Positions 28,332-36,932 of a stretch of 64,000 bases of DNA are shown piece after piece. Under the pieces are notes generated by a model, which was given only the letters and a program-made list of their open reading frames with translations, was not told the DNA's origin and did not search any database. Position 1 is the first letter of the stretch; each line of letters begins with the position of its first letter. Made by a program: the position numbers and the translations under genes. Source of the DNA: Curtobacterium caseinilyticum (GTDB taxonomy: Bacteria > Actinomycetota > Actinomycetes > Actinomycetales > Microbacteriaceae); assembly GCF_030363035.1 (NCBI RefSeq), contig NZ_JAUCMN010000001.1:496001-560000 (forward strand), read 5' to 3'.

Positions 28332-28552
28332 CCCGGTGCGGCTGTGGGTGCCGGCGCGCGCGGCTCGCGCGACACCGCGCGCGTCGATCGACACGCGGAA
28401 CGTCGGGACATGCGCCCGGAGTCGATGCAGGTGCATCGTGCGACACGGCGCACGTCGATCGACGCGTGGAACGTCGCAGACGGCGTGCGTGCTCCCGCAG
28501 GGCGGCTCGAGCCCGCAGCCGACGGCCGGGAGGCCCGGTGCGGCTCCGGCGG
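28332..28552. other. intergenic region between rsmD and thiL with repeats
   Basis: No gene is visible. It holds two 39-bp direct repeats (28367-28405 and 28438-28476), a short GATGCA/TGCATC inverted repeat between them, and half of a GGACGGGAGGC element near 28521-28540 (GACGGCCGGGAGGCCCGG) whose right arm is missing. Confidence 0.6.
28367..28476. repeat. pair of 39-bp direct repeats with GTCGATCGAC core
   Basis: Copies at 28367-28405 and 28438-28476 differ at about six positions. Each contains the palindrome GTCGATCGAC followed by GGAACGTCG. The unit is unlike the other palindrome families here. The role is unknown; it lies between convergent genes. Confidence 0.7.
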
Positions 28553-29548
28553 TCAGCCCGCGGCACCGTCCCAGTCGGCGTACGGGTCCCACCCGGTCGT
28601 CGGGACCGGCTCGCCGTCGCGGACCAGGTCAGCGTCGCCGCGGGCGACGACGAGGCCGAGCCGCCGGAAGCCCCCGGGCAGCGCGACGTGCGGCGGGAAG
28701 GTCGCCAGCAGGCCGTGGTCCTCGCCGCCGTGCAGCGCGACCGCGTCGAGCTCGGGCAGCGGGTCGAGCGCGAGCGACACCCCGCTGGCGCGGGCGAGTC
28801 GACCGGCGTCGATCGCCAGGCCGTCGGACAGGTCGAGCATCGCCGTCGCACCCGCCGCGGCCGCGTGCACACCGTCAGCGATCGGCGGGACCGGGCGGCG
28901 CTGCCGGTCGACGTCCGGGTCCGCGTCGGCGCCACTGGCCACGGTCACGGCCCGCGACGGCTCCCGGTGCTCGTCGACGCCGTCGCGGAACAGCCGGGCG
29001 AGGCCACGCGCCGCCCGCCCGAGTTCGCCGGACACCGCGAGCACGTCCCCGACGTGGGCACCGGAGCGCAGCACCGGACCTCGTCCGCCGAGGTCGCCGA
29101 ACGCCGTCACCGAGACCGTGAAGGTGGCCGAGGTCGACAGGTCGCCGCCGACGACCCCGCAGCCGGGCGACAGGGCGTCCACCGCCTGCCGCACTCCGTC
29201 GGCGAAGGACTCGAGCACCGCGACCGGCGTGTCCTGCGGCGCGGCGAGGGCGATCACGAGGCCGCTCGGCGTCGCACCCATCGCTGCGACGTCGGACAGG
29301 TTCGTCGCGGCGGCCTTCCACCCGACGTCCGCGGGTGAGGACCACGCCCAGCGGAAGTCCGGTCCGTGCACCATCATGTCCGTCGTGACGACGAACCGGC
29401 CGTCAGGCGCCGCGACCACCGCGCAGTCGTCACCGGGGCCGAGCACCGGCGCGCCCGCGGGCAGCCGGCGGACGATCCGGTCGAGGACGGCGAGCTCCCC
29501 CACCTGTCCCACGGTCGGTCCTGCCCAGGCGTCGTCCATCTCGTCCAC
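28553..29548 (-). CDS. thiL: thiamine-monophosphate kinase
   Basis: 331 residues. ThiL phosphorylates thiamine monophosphate to the active diphosphate. PurM-like motifs are GPGDDCAVV, TTDMMVHGPDF, WKAAATNLSDVAAMGA, VGGDLSTS and LDLSDGLAIDAGRLA. GTG 29548 is chosen because TACCGT ends 7 nt upstream. The divergent DUF3515 gene starts only 25 bp away, so the two share one short promoter region. I see no thiamine riboswitch. Confidence 0.95.
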   Translation of the reverse strand: MDEMDDAWAGPTVGQVGELAVLDRIVRRLPAGAPVLGPGDDCAVVAAPDGRFVVTTDMMVHGPDFRWAWSSPADVGWKAAATNLSDVAAMGATPSGLVIALAAPQDTPVAVLESFADGVRQAVDALSPGCGVVGGDLSTSATFTVSVTAFGDLGGRGPVLRSGAHVGDVLAVSGELGRAARGLARLFRDGVDEHREPSRAVTVASGADADPDVDRQRRPVPPIADGVHAAAAGATAMLDLSDGLAIDAGRLARASGVSLALDPLPELDAVALHGGEDHGLLATFPPHVALPGGFRRLGLVVARGDADLVRDGEPVPTTGWDPYADWDGAAG

Positions 29549-29555
29549 GCCCGCA

Positions 29556-29565
29556 ACGGTAGCCT
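29556..29565. promoter_or_regulatory. overlapping divergent -10 boxes of thiL and the DUF3515 gene
   Basis: TACCGT on the minus strand (29561-29556) and TAGCCT on the plus strand (29560-29565) share two bases. Each lies 7-8 nt from its start codon, so both messages would be leaderless and RNA polymerase could occupy only one orientation at a time. Confidence 0.65.
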
Positions 29566-29573
29566 GGACCGCG

Positions 29574-30059
29574 ATGGACACCGCGCGCCGACCCCTCCGC
29601 TGGACCGCGATCGCGGGCGTCGCCGTGGCACTCGCCACCGGCCTGACCGGGTGCACGAACGCCGTGTCGATGGCCTCCGCGCCCTCGGCGGACTCCGCCG
29701 CGTGTGCCGCCGTGCAGGTCCGGCTCCCCGCGACCGTCGGGAACGACCTGCCGTTGCGGAACACGAACGCGCAGTCGACCGCCGCGTGGGGCGACCCGGC
29801 CGCGGCGCTGTACCACTGCGGGGTCGCGGTCCCGACGGTCTCCGACCTGCCGTGCTTCAGCCAGGGCGGCGTCGACTGGATCCGCGACGACCGCGGCGAG
29901 CAGGTCGTCTACACGACCTTCGGCCGCTCCCCCGCGGTGCAGGTCGTCATCGACTCGACGAAGACCACGAACCAGGTCGTGCAGGACCTGTCCGACGTGG
30001 TCTCGATCCTGCCGAAGGACGGACACGAGTGCCTCGACCCCTCGGACGTCCAGGGCTGA
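29574..30059 (+). CDS. DUF3515 family lipoprotein
   Basis: 161 residues. The signal sequence starts MDTARRPLRWTAIAGVAVAL and ends in a lipobox LTGC, so the mature protein should be lipidated. Four further cysteines (ACAAV, YHCGV, LPCFS, HECLD) may form disulfides outside the cell. DUF3515 is an actinobacterial family of unknown function, often found near ddl and thiL as here. Start and promoter are shared with divergent thiL. Confidence 0.85.
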   Translation: MDTARRPLRWTAIAGVAVALATGLTGCTNAVSMASAPSADSAACAAVQVRLPATVGNDLPLRNTNAQSTAAWGDPAAALYHCGVAVPTVSDLPCFSQGGVDWIRDDRGEQVVYTTFGRSPAVQVVIDSTKTTNQVVQDLSDVVSILPKDGHECLDPSDVQG

Positions 30060-30073
30060 CGCCACGACGCCCT

Positions 30074-30165
30074 GCCGAGACTCGGTTGGGCACCGCCGAG
30101 ACTCGGGAACAGCGACAGGTCTCGGGCGCCGGAGCGCGAGGAGTGTCGCTCAGACCGAGCCTCGG
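30074..30165. repeat. CGAGACTCG-family hairpin, copy B (DUF3515/ddl)
   Basis: Two GCCGAGACTCGG copies (30074-30085 and 30095-30106) are followed by AGCGACA (30111-30117), which pairs with TGTCGCT (30144-30150). CCGAGCCTCGG at 30155-30165 completes the outer stem. The arms match the element at 18267-18334. It lies between convergent genes. Confidence 0.65.
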
Positions 30166-30200
30166 GCAGGCCGCCCCGCACGCGCAGCGGCCCACGCGCG

Positions 30201-31298
30201 TCAGCGGACCGCGGTGCGCCCCAGCTCGATGAGCTCCGTGACGAGCTCGCCGTAGGAGACGCCCGAGGCCGCCCAGCAGCGCGGGTACATCGACAGCGGG
30301 GTGAACCCCGGCATGGTGTTGACCTCGTTCACGACGAAGCCGTCGTCCGTCAGGAAGCAGTCGACGCGCGCCAGACCGGCGCCGCCGATCGCCTCGAAGG
30401 CACGGGCGCCCACCGAGCGGATCGCCTCGGTCTCGTCGTCGGTCAGGGGTGCGGGGCAGAGGAGTGCCTCGTCACCGCCCAGGTACTTCGACGCGAAGTC
30501 GTAGAAGCCGTCCTCGGCGACGACGATCTCGCCCGGCAGGCTCGTGCGCGGCACGCCGTCGCGGCCCTCGAGCACCGCGACCTCGACCTCGCGGCCGACC
30601 ACGCGCGGCTCGACGATCACCTTCGCGTCGTGCTCGAACGCCAGCTCCATGGCGGCAGCGAGCTGCGACGGCTCGTCGACCCGCGAGACGCCCATGCTCG
30701 ACCCGGCCCGGGCCGGCTTCACGAAGAGCGGCCAGCCGTGCACCGCGACGGACTCCGCGACGGCGTCGGGGTCGGCGGTCCACTGCCGACGGAGGACGGT
30801 CGTCCAGGGGGCGACCCGCAGTCCGGCGTGCTCGAGCACGGCCTTCGCAGTGTGCTTGTCCATCGCCAGCGCACTCGCCAGGACGCCGTCGCCGACGTAG
30901 GGCAGCCCGGCGACCTCGAGCATGCCCTGCACCGTGCCGTCCTCGCCGAACGGGCCGTGCAGGATCGGGAACACCACGTCGACAGCGATCGTCTCGACCG
31001 AGCCGTCCGGGTGCGAGACGACGAGCTCGTTCGTCGCGGGCGACGTCGGGAACGCCACACGGGTACCGTTGTCCGGCACGACGGGCAGTGCCCCGTCGCG
31101 CAGCGCCCACTGCGCGGGGTCGTCCGCCTGCAGTGTGAACGCGCCCTCCTTCGTGATGCCGATCGGCACGACGGCGTAGGCCGACCGGTCGACGACGTCC
31201 ATGATGCCGCCGGCCGTCACGCAGCTGATCTCGTGCTCACTGGACCGTCCACCGAACAGCACGGCGACGGTCGTGGGGGCAGGAGCGATCGTGGGCAT
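30201..31298 (-). CDS. ddl: D-alanine--D-alanine ligase
   Basis: 365 residues. It makes the D-Ala-D-Ala dipeptide for peptidoglycan. ATP-grasp signatures: FGGRSSEHEISC near the start, PILHGPFGEDGTVQGML, FVKPARAGSSMGV and NEVNTMPGFTPLSMYP. ATG 31298 is chosen because GAGGGG stands 7 nt upstream. A GTG at 31334 overlapping the gpsA stop (GTGA) would add 12 residues. It is the last gene of the leuC-to-ddl operon. Confidence 0.96.
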   Translation of the reverse strand: MPTIAPAPTTVAVLFGGRSSEHEISCVTAGGIMDVVDRSAYAVVPIGITKEGAFTLQADDPAQWALRDGALPVVPDNGTRVAFPTSPATNELVVSHPDGSVETIAVDVVFPILHGPFGEDGTVQGMLEVAGLPYVGDGVLASALAMDKHTAKAVLEHAGLRVAPWTTVLRRQWTADPDAVAESVAVHGWPLFVKPARAGSSMGVSRVDEPSQLAAAMELAFEHDAKVIVEPRVVGREVEVAVLEGRDGVPRTSLPGEIVVAEDGFYDFASKYLGGDEALLCPAPLTDDETEAIRSVGARAFEAIGGAGLARVDCFLTDDGFVVNEVNTMPGFTPLSMYPRCWAASGVSYGELVTELIELGRTAVR

Positions 31299-31330
31299 GG
31301 GAGTCCCCTCGGAGGTCGGGAGCGGACCGG

Positions 31331-32443
31331 TCACTCGCCCTGGGGCTCGTCGGTCTCGGTGAGGTGCGGCGCGATGTTGCGCGGATCGAGCCTACCGGCG
31401 AGGACCTCGGCGACCTGACCCACGATGGGCATGTCGACGCCGTTCGCCGACGCGAGCTCCAGGATCGGTGCGACGGACGCCAGGCCCTCGGCGGTCTGGT
31501 TCATCTGCCGCACGACCTCGTCGAAGCGGTACCCCTGACCGAGCAGCCGTCCGGCGGTGTTGTTCCGCGAGAGCGGCGACTGGCACGTCGCGATGAGGTC
31601 ACCGAGGCCGGCGAGCCCGGACAACGTCGACGGCTGCGCACCGAGGGAGACCGCGAAGTCGGTCATCTCGGCCAGGCCACGGGTGATGATCGAGGCCTTC
31701 GTGTTCTCGCCGTACCCGACACCGTCGACGATGCCGATGGCGACCGCGATGAGGTTCTTGAGCACGCCGCCGAACTCGGTCCCGATGACGTCGGTGTTCG
31801 TGAACGACCGGAAGTAGGGGTTCGTCGCGACCGCCGCGACCGCCGTGGCGGTGTCGATCGACGTCGACGAGACCACGGCGGCGGTCGGCTGCCGCCGGGC
31901 GATCTCGAGCGCCAGGTTCGGGCCGCTCGCGACGGCGATCCGGTCGCGGTCGATGCCGAGCCCCTCGTGCAGGACCTCGCTCATCCGCAGGCCCGTGGCC
32001 TTCTCGACACCCTTCATCAGGCTGACGACGGGGACGCCCTCCGGCAGCAGCGGGGCGATCGCGGACAGGTTCGACCGGAGCGACTGCGACGGCACCGAGA
32101 CGTACACCTGCTCCGCGCCGTCGAGCACGGCAGACAGCGAGGTCGAGGCCGTGAGCGTGCGCGGCAGGTTGATACCGGGCAGGTACTCCGAGTTCCGCTT
32201 CGTCTCGGTGATCTCGCGCGCGACCTCGGGGCGGCGTGCCCAGAGCACCGTGGTGGCGCCGCCCTCGGCGAGGACCTTCGCGAACGTGGTCCCCCAGCTG
32301 CCGGCGCCGATCACGGCGACCCGCGGCTTGTCGGTGGACTGCATCACCACGCGGATGGCGGCGGTGTCCACCGCGCCGGGCGCGGCGACGACACGGTCCG
32401 GGTGGTCGTCGTGGGGGCGCAGACCCGGGGCGTGCTCACTCAA
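31331..32443 (-). CDS. gpsA: NAD(P)H-dependent glycerol-3-phosphate dehydrogenase
   Basis: 370 residues from a TTG at 32443; the conserved enzyme starts near residue 37. It supplies sn-glycerol-3-phosphate for phospholipids. Motifs: VAVIGAGSWGTTFAKVLA, VSVPSQSLR, GVEKATG, SGPNLALEIA and the catalytic lysine in EFGGVLKNLIAVA. The TTG is preferred because GGAG lies 10 nt upstream and the frame overlaps plsC; an ATG at 32344 would give the standard 337 residues. Its neighbour plsC uses its product. Confidence 0.93.
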   Translation of the reverse strand: MSEHAPGLRPHDDHPDRVVAAPGAVDTAAIRVVMQSTDKPRVAVIGAGSWGTTFAKVLAEGGATTVLWARRPEVAREITETKRNSEYLPGINLPRTLTASTSLSAVLDGAEQVYVSVPSQSLRSNLSAIAPLLPEGVPVVSLMKGVEKATGLRMSEVLHEGLGIDRDRIAVASGPNLALEIARRQPTAAVVSSTSIDTATAVAAVATNPYFRSFTNTDVIGTEFGGVLKNLIAVAIGIVDGVGYGENTKASIITRGLAEMTDFAVSLGAQPSTLSGLAGLGDLIATCQSPLSRNNTAGRLLGQGYRFDEVVRQMNQTAEGLASVAPILELASANGVDMPIVGQVAEVLAGRLDPRNIAPHLTETDEPQGE

Positions 32444-33287
32444 AGCGGCCCGTCTCCTTCTGGTTGTTGGCCGCCGGGTCCCAGCGGGTCGCCGGAGCCG
32501 GCTCGCCGCGCAGTTCCTCGAGCAGCTCGGTGATCCGCTGCATCACGATCTCCGTCGCCTCGAGCAGCATCTTCTGGTCGAGCGGACGTCCGCGGTACGC
32601 CGACAGGTCGACGGGGTCGCCGACGATGACGTCGACGCGCGAGGGCGGGAAGAGCCGGAGCTTCTTCGAGTAGCGCGCCATGATCCGCTGCGTGCCCCAG
32701 TGGGCCATCGGGATGATCGGCACGTCGTTCTCGAGCGCGATCCGCACCGCACCGGTCTTGCCGCGCATCGGCCACAGGTCGGGGTCGCGGGTGAGCGTGC
32801 CCTCCGGGTAGACGATGATCGCGCCGCCCTGCTCGACGAGCGATCGACCGCCGCCGAGCGGGTCGCTCATCCGAGTGCGTCCGGACCGTTCGACCGGGAT
32901 CTGCCCCATGCCCGTCATGAGCTTGCCCACGACCGGCACCTTGAAGATCGACGCCTTGGCGAGGAACCGCGGCGCCCGGCGTGACAGCCACACGGCCGTG
33001 CCCACCACCAGCGGGTCGATGTTCGTGAAGTGGTTGGGCGCGAGCACGAACGCGCCGTCCTCGGGCAGCCGCTTCGGTCCGTGCCAGTGGTACCGGGCGG
33101 AGAACCGGAAGATCGGGATGACGACCGACGCGGTGATGCGGAACGCGGGGTTCAGCTCCCCGCGGCGCCACCGGCGCCCCGGTGTGGGCAGTCCCGTGGT
33201 GACCTGCGCGGCGGACGCACGCCGCGCCTCCAGGCCGTCACCGGGCCGGTCCGACGACGGGTCCGGGTGACGAGGCGAGCCCGACAC
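32436..33287 (-). CDS. plsC: 1-acyl-sn-glycerol-3-phosphate acyltransferase
   Basis: 283 residues. It makes phosphatidic acid from lysophosphatidic acid. The acyltransferase box NHFTNID (H-x4-D) and YPEGTLTRD are visible, along with PVERSGR. A hydrophobic segment (ITASVVIPIFRF) precedes them. The basic, proline-rich N-terminus and acidic C-terminus are variable. GTG 33287 lies 4 nt after the murA stop. The gpsA start overlaps its end. Confidence 0.9.
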   Translation of the reverse strand: MSGSPRHPDPSSDRPGDGLEARRASAAQVTTGLPTPGRRWRRGELNPAFRITASVVIPIFRFSARYHWHGPKRLPEDGAFVLAPNHFTNIDPLVVGTAVWLSRRAPRFLAKASIFKVPVVGKLMTGMGQIPVERSGRTRMSDPLGGGRSLVEQGGAIIVYPEGTLTRDPDLWPMRGKTGAVRIALENDVPIIPMAHWGTQRIMARYSKKLRLFPPSRVDVIVGDPVDLSAYRGRPLDQKMLLEATEIVMQRITELLEELRGEPAPATRWDPAANNQKETGRFE

Positions 33288-33291
33288 GCGC

Positions 33292-34659
33292 CTAGCCCGC
33301 GAAGTCGAAGTCGGCGCCGAGCTTGCGGAGCTTCGGGATGAAGTGCTCGTAGCCGCGGCTGATGATGCCGACGTTCGTGATGTGCGACTCGCCCTCGGCG
33401 GTCAGCGCCGCGATGAGGTGGCTGAAGCCGCCGCGCAGGTCGGGGACCCGCACGTTCGCGGCGTGCAGCGTCGTCGGACCGGTGATGACGGCGGCCTGCT
33501 CGAACGGCCGGCGGGCGACGCGACGGTCGTGCCCGGGCAGTCCCTCCTTGTGCACGACGATGTCGGCACCCATCTCGTTGAGGGCGTCGGTGAAGCCGAA
33601 GCGGTTCTCGTAGACGGTCTCGTGCACGATGCTCGTGCCCTCGGCCTGCGTCAGCGCGACCACGAGCGGCTGCTGCCAGTCGGTCATGAACCCGGGGTGG
33701 ACGTCGGTCTCGACGACGACCGGGCGCAGCGTCTCGCGCTCCCGGTAGAAGCGGATGCCGTCCTCCTGGATGTCGAACCCGCCGCCGACCTTGCGGAAGA
33801 CGTTGAGGAACGTCATCAGGTCCTGCTGGTCCGCGCCCTCGACGAAGATGTCGCCGTTCGTCGCCAGTGCCGCGGAGGCCCAGCTCGCGGCCTCGTTGCG
33901 GTCGTTGATCGCCCGGTGGGTGTAGCCGCGGAGCGACTCGACGCCCTCGATGAAGATCGTGCGGCTCGGCTCGACCGTGACGATCGCGCCCATCTTCTGC
34001 AGGATGGCGATGAGGTCCATGATCTCGGGCTCGATCGCCGCGTTGCGGAGCTCGGTGACGCCCTCGGCGAGGACCGAGGAGAGCAGGACCTGCTCGGTGG
34101 CGCCCACGCTCGGGTACGGCAGCTCGATCTTCGCGCCCTTGAGCCCGTTCGGCGCCGTCAGGTGGATGCCGTTGAGCTGCTTGTCGACGACGGCGCCCAT
34201 CGCACGGAGGGCGTCGAGGTGGAAGTCGATCGGACGGTCGCCGATGCGGCAGCCGCCGAGGTCGGGGATGAAGGCCTCGCCGAGCTTGTGCAGCAGCGGG
34301 CCGCAGAACAGGATCGGGATGCGGCTCGAGCCCGCGTGCGCGTCGATCTCGGCGAAGTGCGCCGACTCGACGTTCGCCGGGTCGAGGATGAGCTCGCCTC
34401 GTGCCGGGTCCGTGATCCGCACGCCGTGCACCTCGAGCAGGCCGCGGACGACCTTGACGTCGGAGATGTCCGGGACGTCCTTGAGGATCGACGGGGTGTC
34501 GCCGAGCAGCGACGCGACCATCGCCTTCGTGGCGAGGTTCTTCGCGCCGCGGACCTCGATGCGTCCCACGAGCGGCTTGCCGCCCCGGATGACGATCTCG
34601 TCCGACTTGAGGCCGACACGGGCCCCTGCTGCTGCTGCGTCCTGTACGAGGGAGTTCAC
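33292..34659 (-). CDS. murA: UDP-N-acetylglucosamine 1-carboxyvinyltransferase
   Basis: 455 residues. MurA commits UDP-GlcNAc to peptidoglycan using phosphoenolpyruvate. GAKNLATKAM carries the substrate-binding K-N pair. The active-site cysteine is in PDLGGCRIGDRPID, so fosfomycin sensitivity would be expected. GTG 34659 overlaps the leuD stop by one base (TAGTG) and is preceded by GGTGA; an ATG at 34689 inside leuD would add 10 residues and has no ribosome site. Confidence 0.95.
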   Translation of the reverse strand: MNSLVQDAAAAGARVGLKSDEIVIRGGKPLVGRIEVRGAKNLATKAMVASLLGDTPSILKDVPDISDVKVVRGLLEVHGVRITDPARGELILDPANVESAHFAEIDAHAGSSRIPILFCGPLLHKLGEAFIPDLGGCRIGDRPIDFHLDALRAMGAVVDKQLNGIHLTAPNGLKGAKIELPYPSVGATEQVLLSSVLAEGVTELRNAAIEPEIMDLIAILQKMGAIVTVEPSRTIFIEGVESLRGYTHRAINDRNEAASWASAALATNGDIFVEGADQQDLMTFLNVFRKVGGGFDIQEDGIRFYRERETLRPVVVETDVHPGFMTDWQQPLVVALTQAEGTSIVHETVYENRFGFTDALNEMGADIVVHKEGLPGHDRRVARRPFEQAAVITGPTTLHAANVRVPDLRGGFSHLIAALTAEGESHITNVGIISRGYEHFIPKLRKLGADFDFAG

Positions 34660-35255
34660 TACTTCACCGGCAATGTCTTCGGCCGCCATCGGGAGCGGCG
34701 GGATTCGAACTCCGTGATCGCGGTCTCGTCACGGAGGGTGAGCCCGATGTCGTCGAGCCCTTCCATCAACCGCCAACGAGTGTAGGCGTCGATCTCGAAG
34801 GGCACGTCCACCGCGCCGAGCGACACGCGCTGTGTCACCAGGTCGACCGTCGCCTCGATGCCCGGGTTCGTCGCGATCTCGGCCCACAGCCGCTCGACTT
34901 CCGGTTCGGTCACGATCGCCGTGACCAGGCCCTGCTTGCCCGCGTTGCCCTTGAAGATGTCCGCGAAACGGGGTGAGACCACGACCTGGAACCCGAAGTC
35001 GCGGAGTGCCCAGACGGCGTGCTCACGGCTCGACCCGGTGCCGAAGTCCGGACCGGCGACGAGCACCTGGGCGCCCTGGTAGACGGGCTGGTTGAGCACG
35101 AAGTCCGGGTCCTGCCGCCACCCGGCGAACAGGGCGTCCTCGAAGCCGGTCTTCGTCACGCGCTTGAGGTAGACCGCGGGGATGATCTGGTCGGTGTCCA
35201 CGTTCGAGCGCTTGAGCGGCGCGGCGATCCCCGTGACGGTGGTGATCTTGTCCAT
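34659..35255 (-). CDS. leuD: 3-isopropylmalate dehydratase small subunit
   Basis: 198 residues. With LeuC it isomerises 2- to 3-isopropylmalate in leucine synthesis. [14 protein letters not shown] and [14 protein letters not shown] are the family signatures. ATG 35255 overlaps the leuC stop by one base (TGATG) and has AGGAG upstream within leuC. The C-terminal [14 protein letters not shown] is basic and variable. Confidence 0.97.
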   Translation of the reverse strand: MDKITTVTGIAAPLKRSNVDTDQIIPAVYLKRVTKTGFEDALFAGWRQDPDFVLNQPVYQGAQVLVAGPDFGTGSSREHAVWALRDFGFQVVVSPRFADIFKGNAGKQGLVTAIVTEPEVERLWAEIATNPGIEATVDLVTQRVSLGAVDVPFEIDAYTRWRLMEGLDDIGLTLRDETAITEFESRRSRWRPKTLPVK

Positions 35256-36727
35256 CAATTGGCTCCTTCAGCGGTCGCGGCCGTCGCGGCGGCGTCGTCC
35301 GTCACCGTTGCGATCGCATCGTCGGTCTCCAGGTCCCACGGGCTCGACAGGGTGCCGCGGACCGCGGTGGCGGCGGCGACGAGCGGGGAGACCAGGTGCG
35401 TCCGGCCGCCCTTGCCCTGGCGGCCCTCGAAGTTGCGGTTCGAGGTGCTCGCGCAGCGCTCCCCCGGGGCGAGCTGGTCGGGGTTCATGCCGAGGCACAT
35501 CGAGCAGCCGGCGAACCGCCACTCGGCGCCGAAGTCGGTGAACACCTTGTCGAGCCCCTCGGCCTCGGCCTCGAGCCGGACCCGGGCGGACCCCGGCACG
35601 ACCATGACCCGGACGCCCTCGGCCTTCTGACGGCCCTGGATCACCGAAGCGAAGGCCCGGAGGTCCTCGATGCGCGAGTTCGTGCACGAGCCCATGAAGA
35701 CCGCGTCGACCGCGATGTCCTTCATCGGGGTGCCCGCTGCCAGGTCCATGTACTCGAGCGCGCGCTGGGCTGCTGCCTGGTCGTTCGGGTCCGTGTAGTC
35801 CGACGGCGACGGGACGGACTCGGACAGCGAGACACCCTGGCCCGGGTTGGTGCCCCAGGTGACGAACGGCTCGAGCTCGTCGGCGTCGATGAACACCTCG
35901 GCGTCGAAGACCGCGTCGTCGTCGGTCGACAGGGTGTCCCAGTACGCGACGGCGTCGTCCCAGTCCTGGCCGGTCGGGGCGTGGTCGCGGCCCTGCACGT
36001 AGTCGTAGGTGGTCTGGTCGGGGGCGACCATGCCGGCGCGGGCACCGGCCTCGATCGACATGTTGCAGATCGTCATGCGTCCCTCCATCGAGAGGGAGCG
36101 GATCGCCGATCCGCGGTACTCGAGCACGTAGCCCTGGCCGCCACCGGTGCCGATCTTCGCGATGACGGCGAGGATGATGTCCTTCGCCGTGACGCCGGGA
36201 CGCAGGGTGCCCTCGACCGTGATCGCCATCGTCTTGAAGGGCTTCAGCGGCAGGGTCTGCGTCGCGAGGACGTGCTCGACCTCGGACGTGCCGATGCCGA
36301 ACGCCATCGCGCCGAAGGCGCCGTGGGTGGAGGTGTGCGAGTCGCCGCACACGACGGTGACGCCGGGCATGGTCAGGCCCAGCTGCGGACCGACCACGTG
36401 GACGATGCCCTGCTCCTTGTCGCCCAGCGAGTGCAGGCGGACGCCGAACTCCGCGCAGTTGCGGCGCAGCGTCTCGATCTGGGTGCGGCTGGTCGGGTCC
36501 GCGATGGGCCGGTCGATCGCGAGGGTCGGGGTGTTGTGGTCCTCGGTCGCGATGGTCAGGTCGAGGCGGCGGACCGGGCGGCCGGCCTGGCGGAGGCCGT
36601 CGAACGCCTGCGGGCTCGTGACCTCGTGCACGAGGTGGAGGTCGATGTAGAGGAGGTCCGGGTTCCCGTCCTCACCCTTGACCACGACGTGGTCGTCCCA
36701 CACCTTCTCGGCGAGCGTCTTTCCCAT
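35255..36727 (-). CDS. leuC: 3-isopropylmalate dehydratase large subunit
   Basis: 490 residues. This aconitase-family subunit carries a 4Fe-4S cluster; its cysteine ligands lie in [10 protein letters not shown] and [29 protein letters not shown] is diagnostic. The alanine-rich C-terminal tail (after about residue 472) is not conserved. GGAAGG lies about 10 nt before the ATG. It heads an operon that runs into leuD, murA, plsC, gpsA and ddl, so leucine synthesis and envelope precursors share a message. Confidence 0.97.
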   Translation of the reverse strand: MGKTLAEKVWDDHVVVKGEDGNPDLLYIDLHLVHEVTSPQAFDGLRQAGRPVRRLDLTIATEDHNTPTLAIDRPIADPTSRTQIETLRRNCAEFGVRLHSLGDKEQGIVHVVGPQLGLTMPGVTVVCGDSHTSTHGAFGAMAFGIGTSEVEHVLATQTLPLKPFKTMAITVEGTLRPGVTAKDIILAVIAKIGTGGGQGYVLEYRGSAIRSLSMEGRMTICNMSIEAGARAGMVAPDQTTYDYVQGRDHAPTGQDWDDAVAYWDTLSTDDDAVFDAEVFIDADELEPFVTWGTNPGQGVSLSESVPSPSDYTDPNDQAAAQRALEYMDLAAGTPMKDIAVDAVFMGSCTNSRIEDLRAFASVIQGRQKAEGVRVMVVPGSARVRLEAEAEGLDKVFTDFGAEWRFAGCSMCLGMNPDQLAPGERCASTSNRNFEGRQGKGGRTHLVSPLVAAATAVRGTLSSPWDLETDDAIATVTDDAAATAATAEGAN

Positions 36728-36784
36728 CGGGTACGACCCTTCCTCGTTGACGTCGATGCGCCGCTCCCGCGGCTCGGTCCGGTG

Positions 36785-36808
36785 AGTCTAGCAGGTTGGT
36801 ATACCAAC
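36785..36808 (-). promoter_or_regulatory. leuC promoter with palindromic operator
   Basis: A -10 box TAGACT (36790-36785) stands 4 nt from a perfect 14-bp palindrome GTTGGTATACCAAC (36795-36808), which occupies the usual spacer between -10 and -35. A dimeric repressor bound there would block RNA polymerase. The regulator is not identifiable. The leader to leuC is about 50 nt. Confidence 0.6.
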
Positions 36809-36838
36809 GCGGGTCGAGTGCTCCGACGGGGTGCGCGA

Positions 36839-36882
36839 CGGACGGGAGGCGCGGTGCGGGCCCGCCACGCGCCTCCCGTCCG
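36839..36882. repeat. GGACGGGAGGC-family palindrome, copy 5 (leuC/FUSC)
   Basis: 22-nt arms starting CGGACGGGAGGCGCG around a GGGCCC centre, with two mismatched positions. Unlike most copies it lies between divergent genes, so it cannot be a simple terminator for either. Confidence 0.85.
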
Positions 36883-36932
36883 ACGGTCGGTCACGTCGGC
36901 GACACCTGTCGCGGTGGGAGGATGGAGCCGAC

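Noticed and set aside
28332-28552. Possible thiamine (TPP) riboswitch near thiL
   Set aside because: It lies downstream of thiL, and no TPP aptamer core is visible there or in the 25-bp upstream gap.
36728-36932. Possible T-box or leucine attenuator upstream of leuC
   Set aside because: The leader is only about 50 nt. I see no run of leucine codons and no T-box core.
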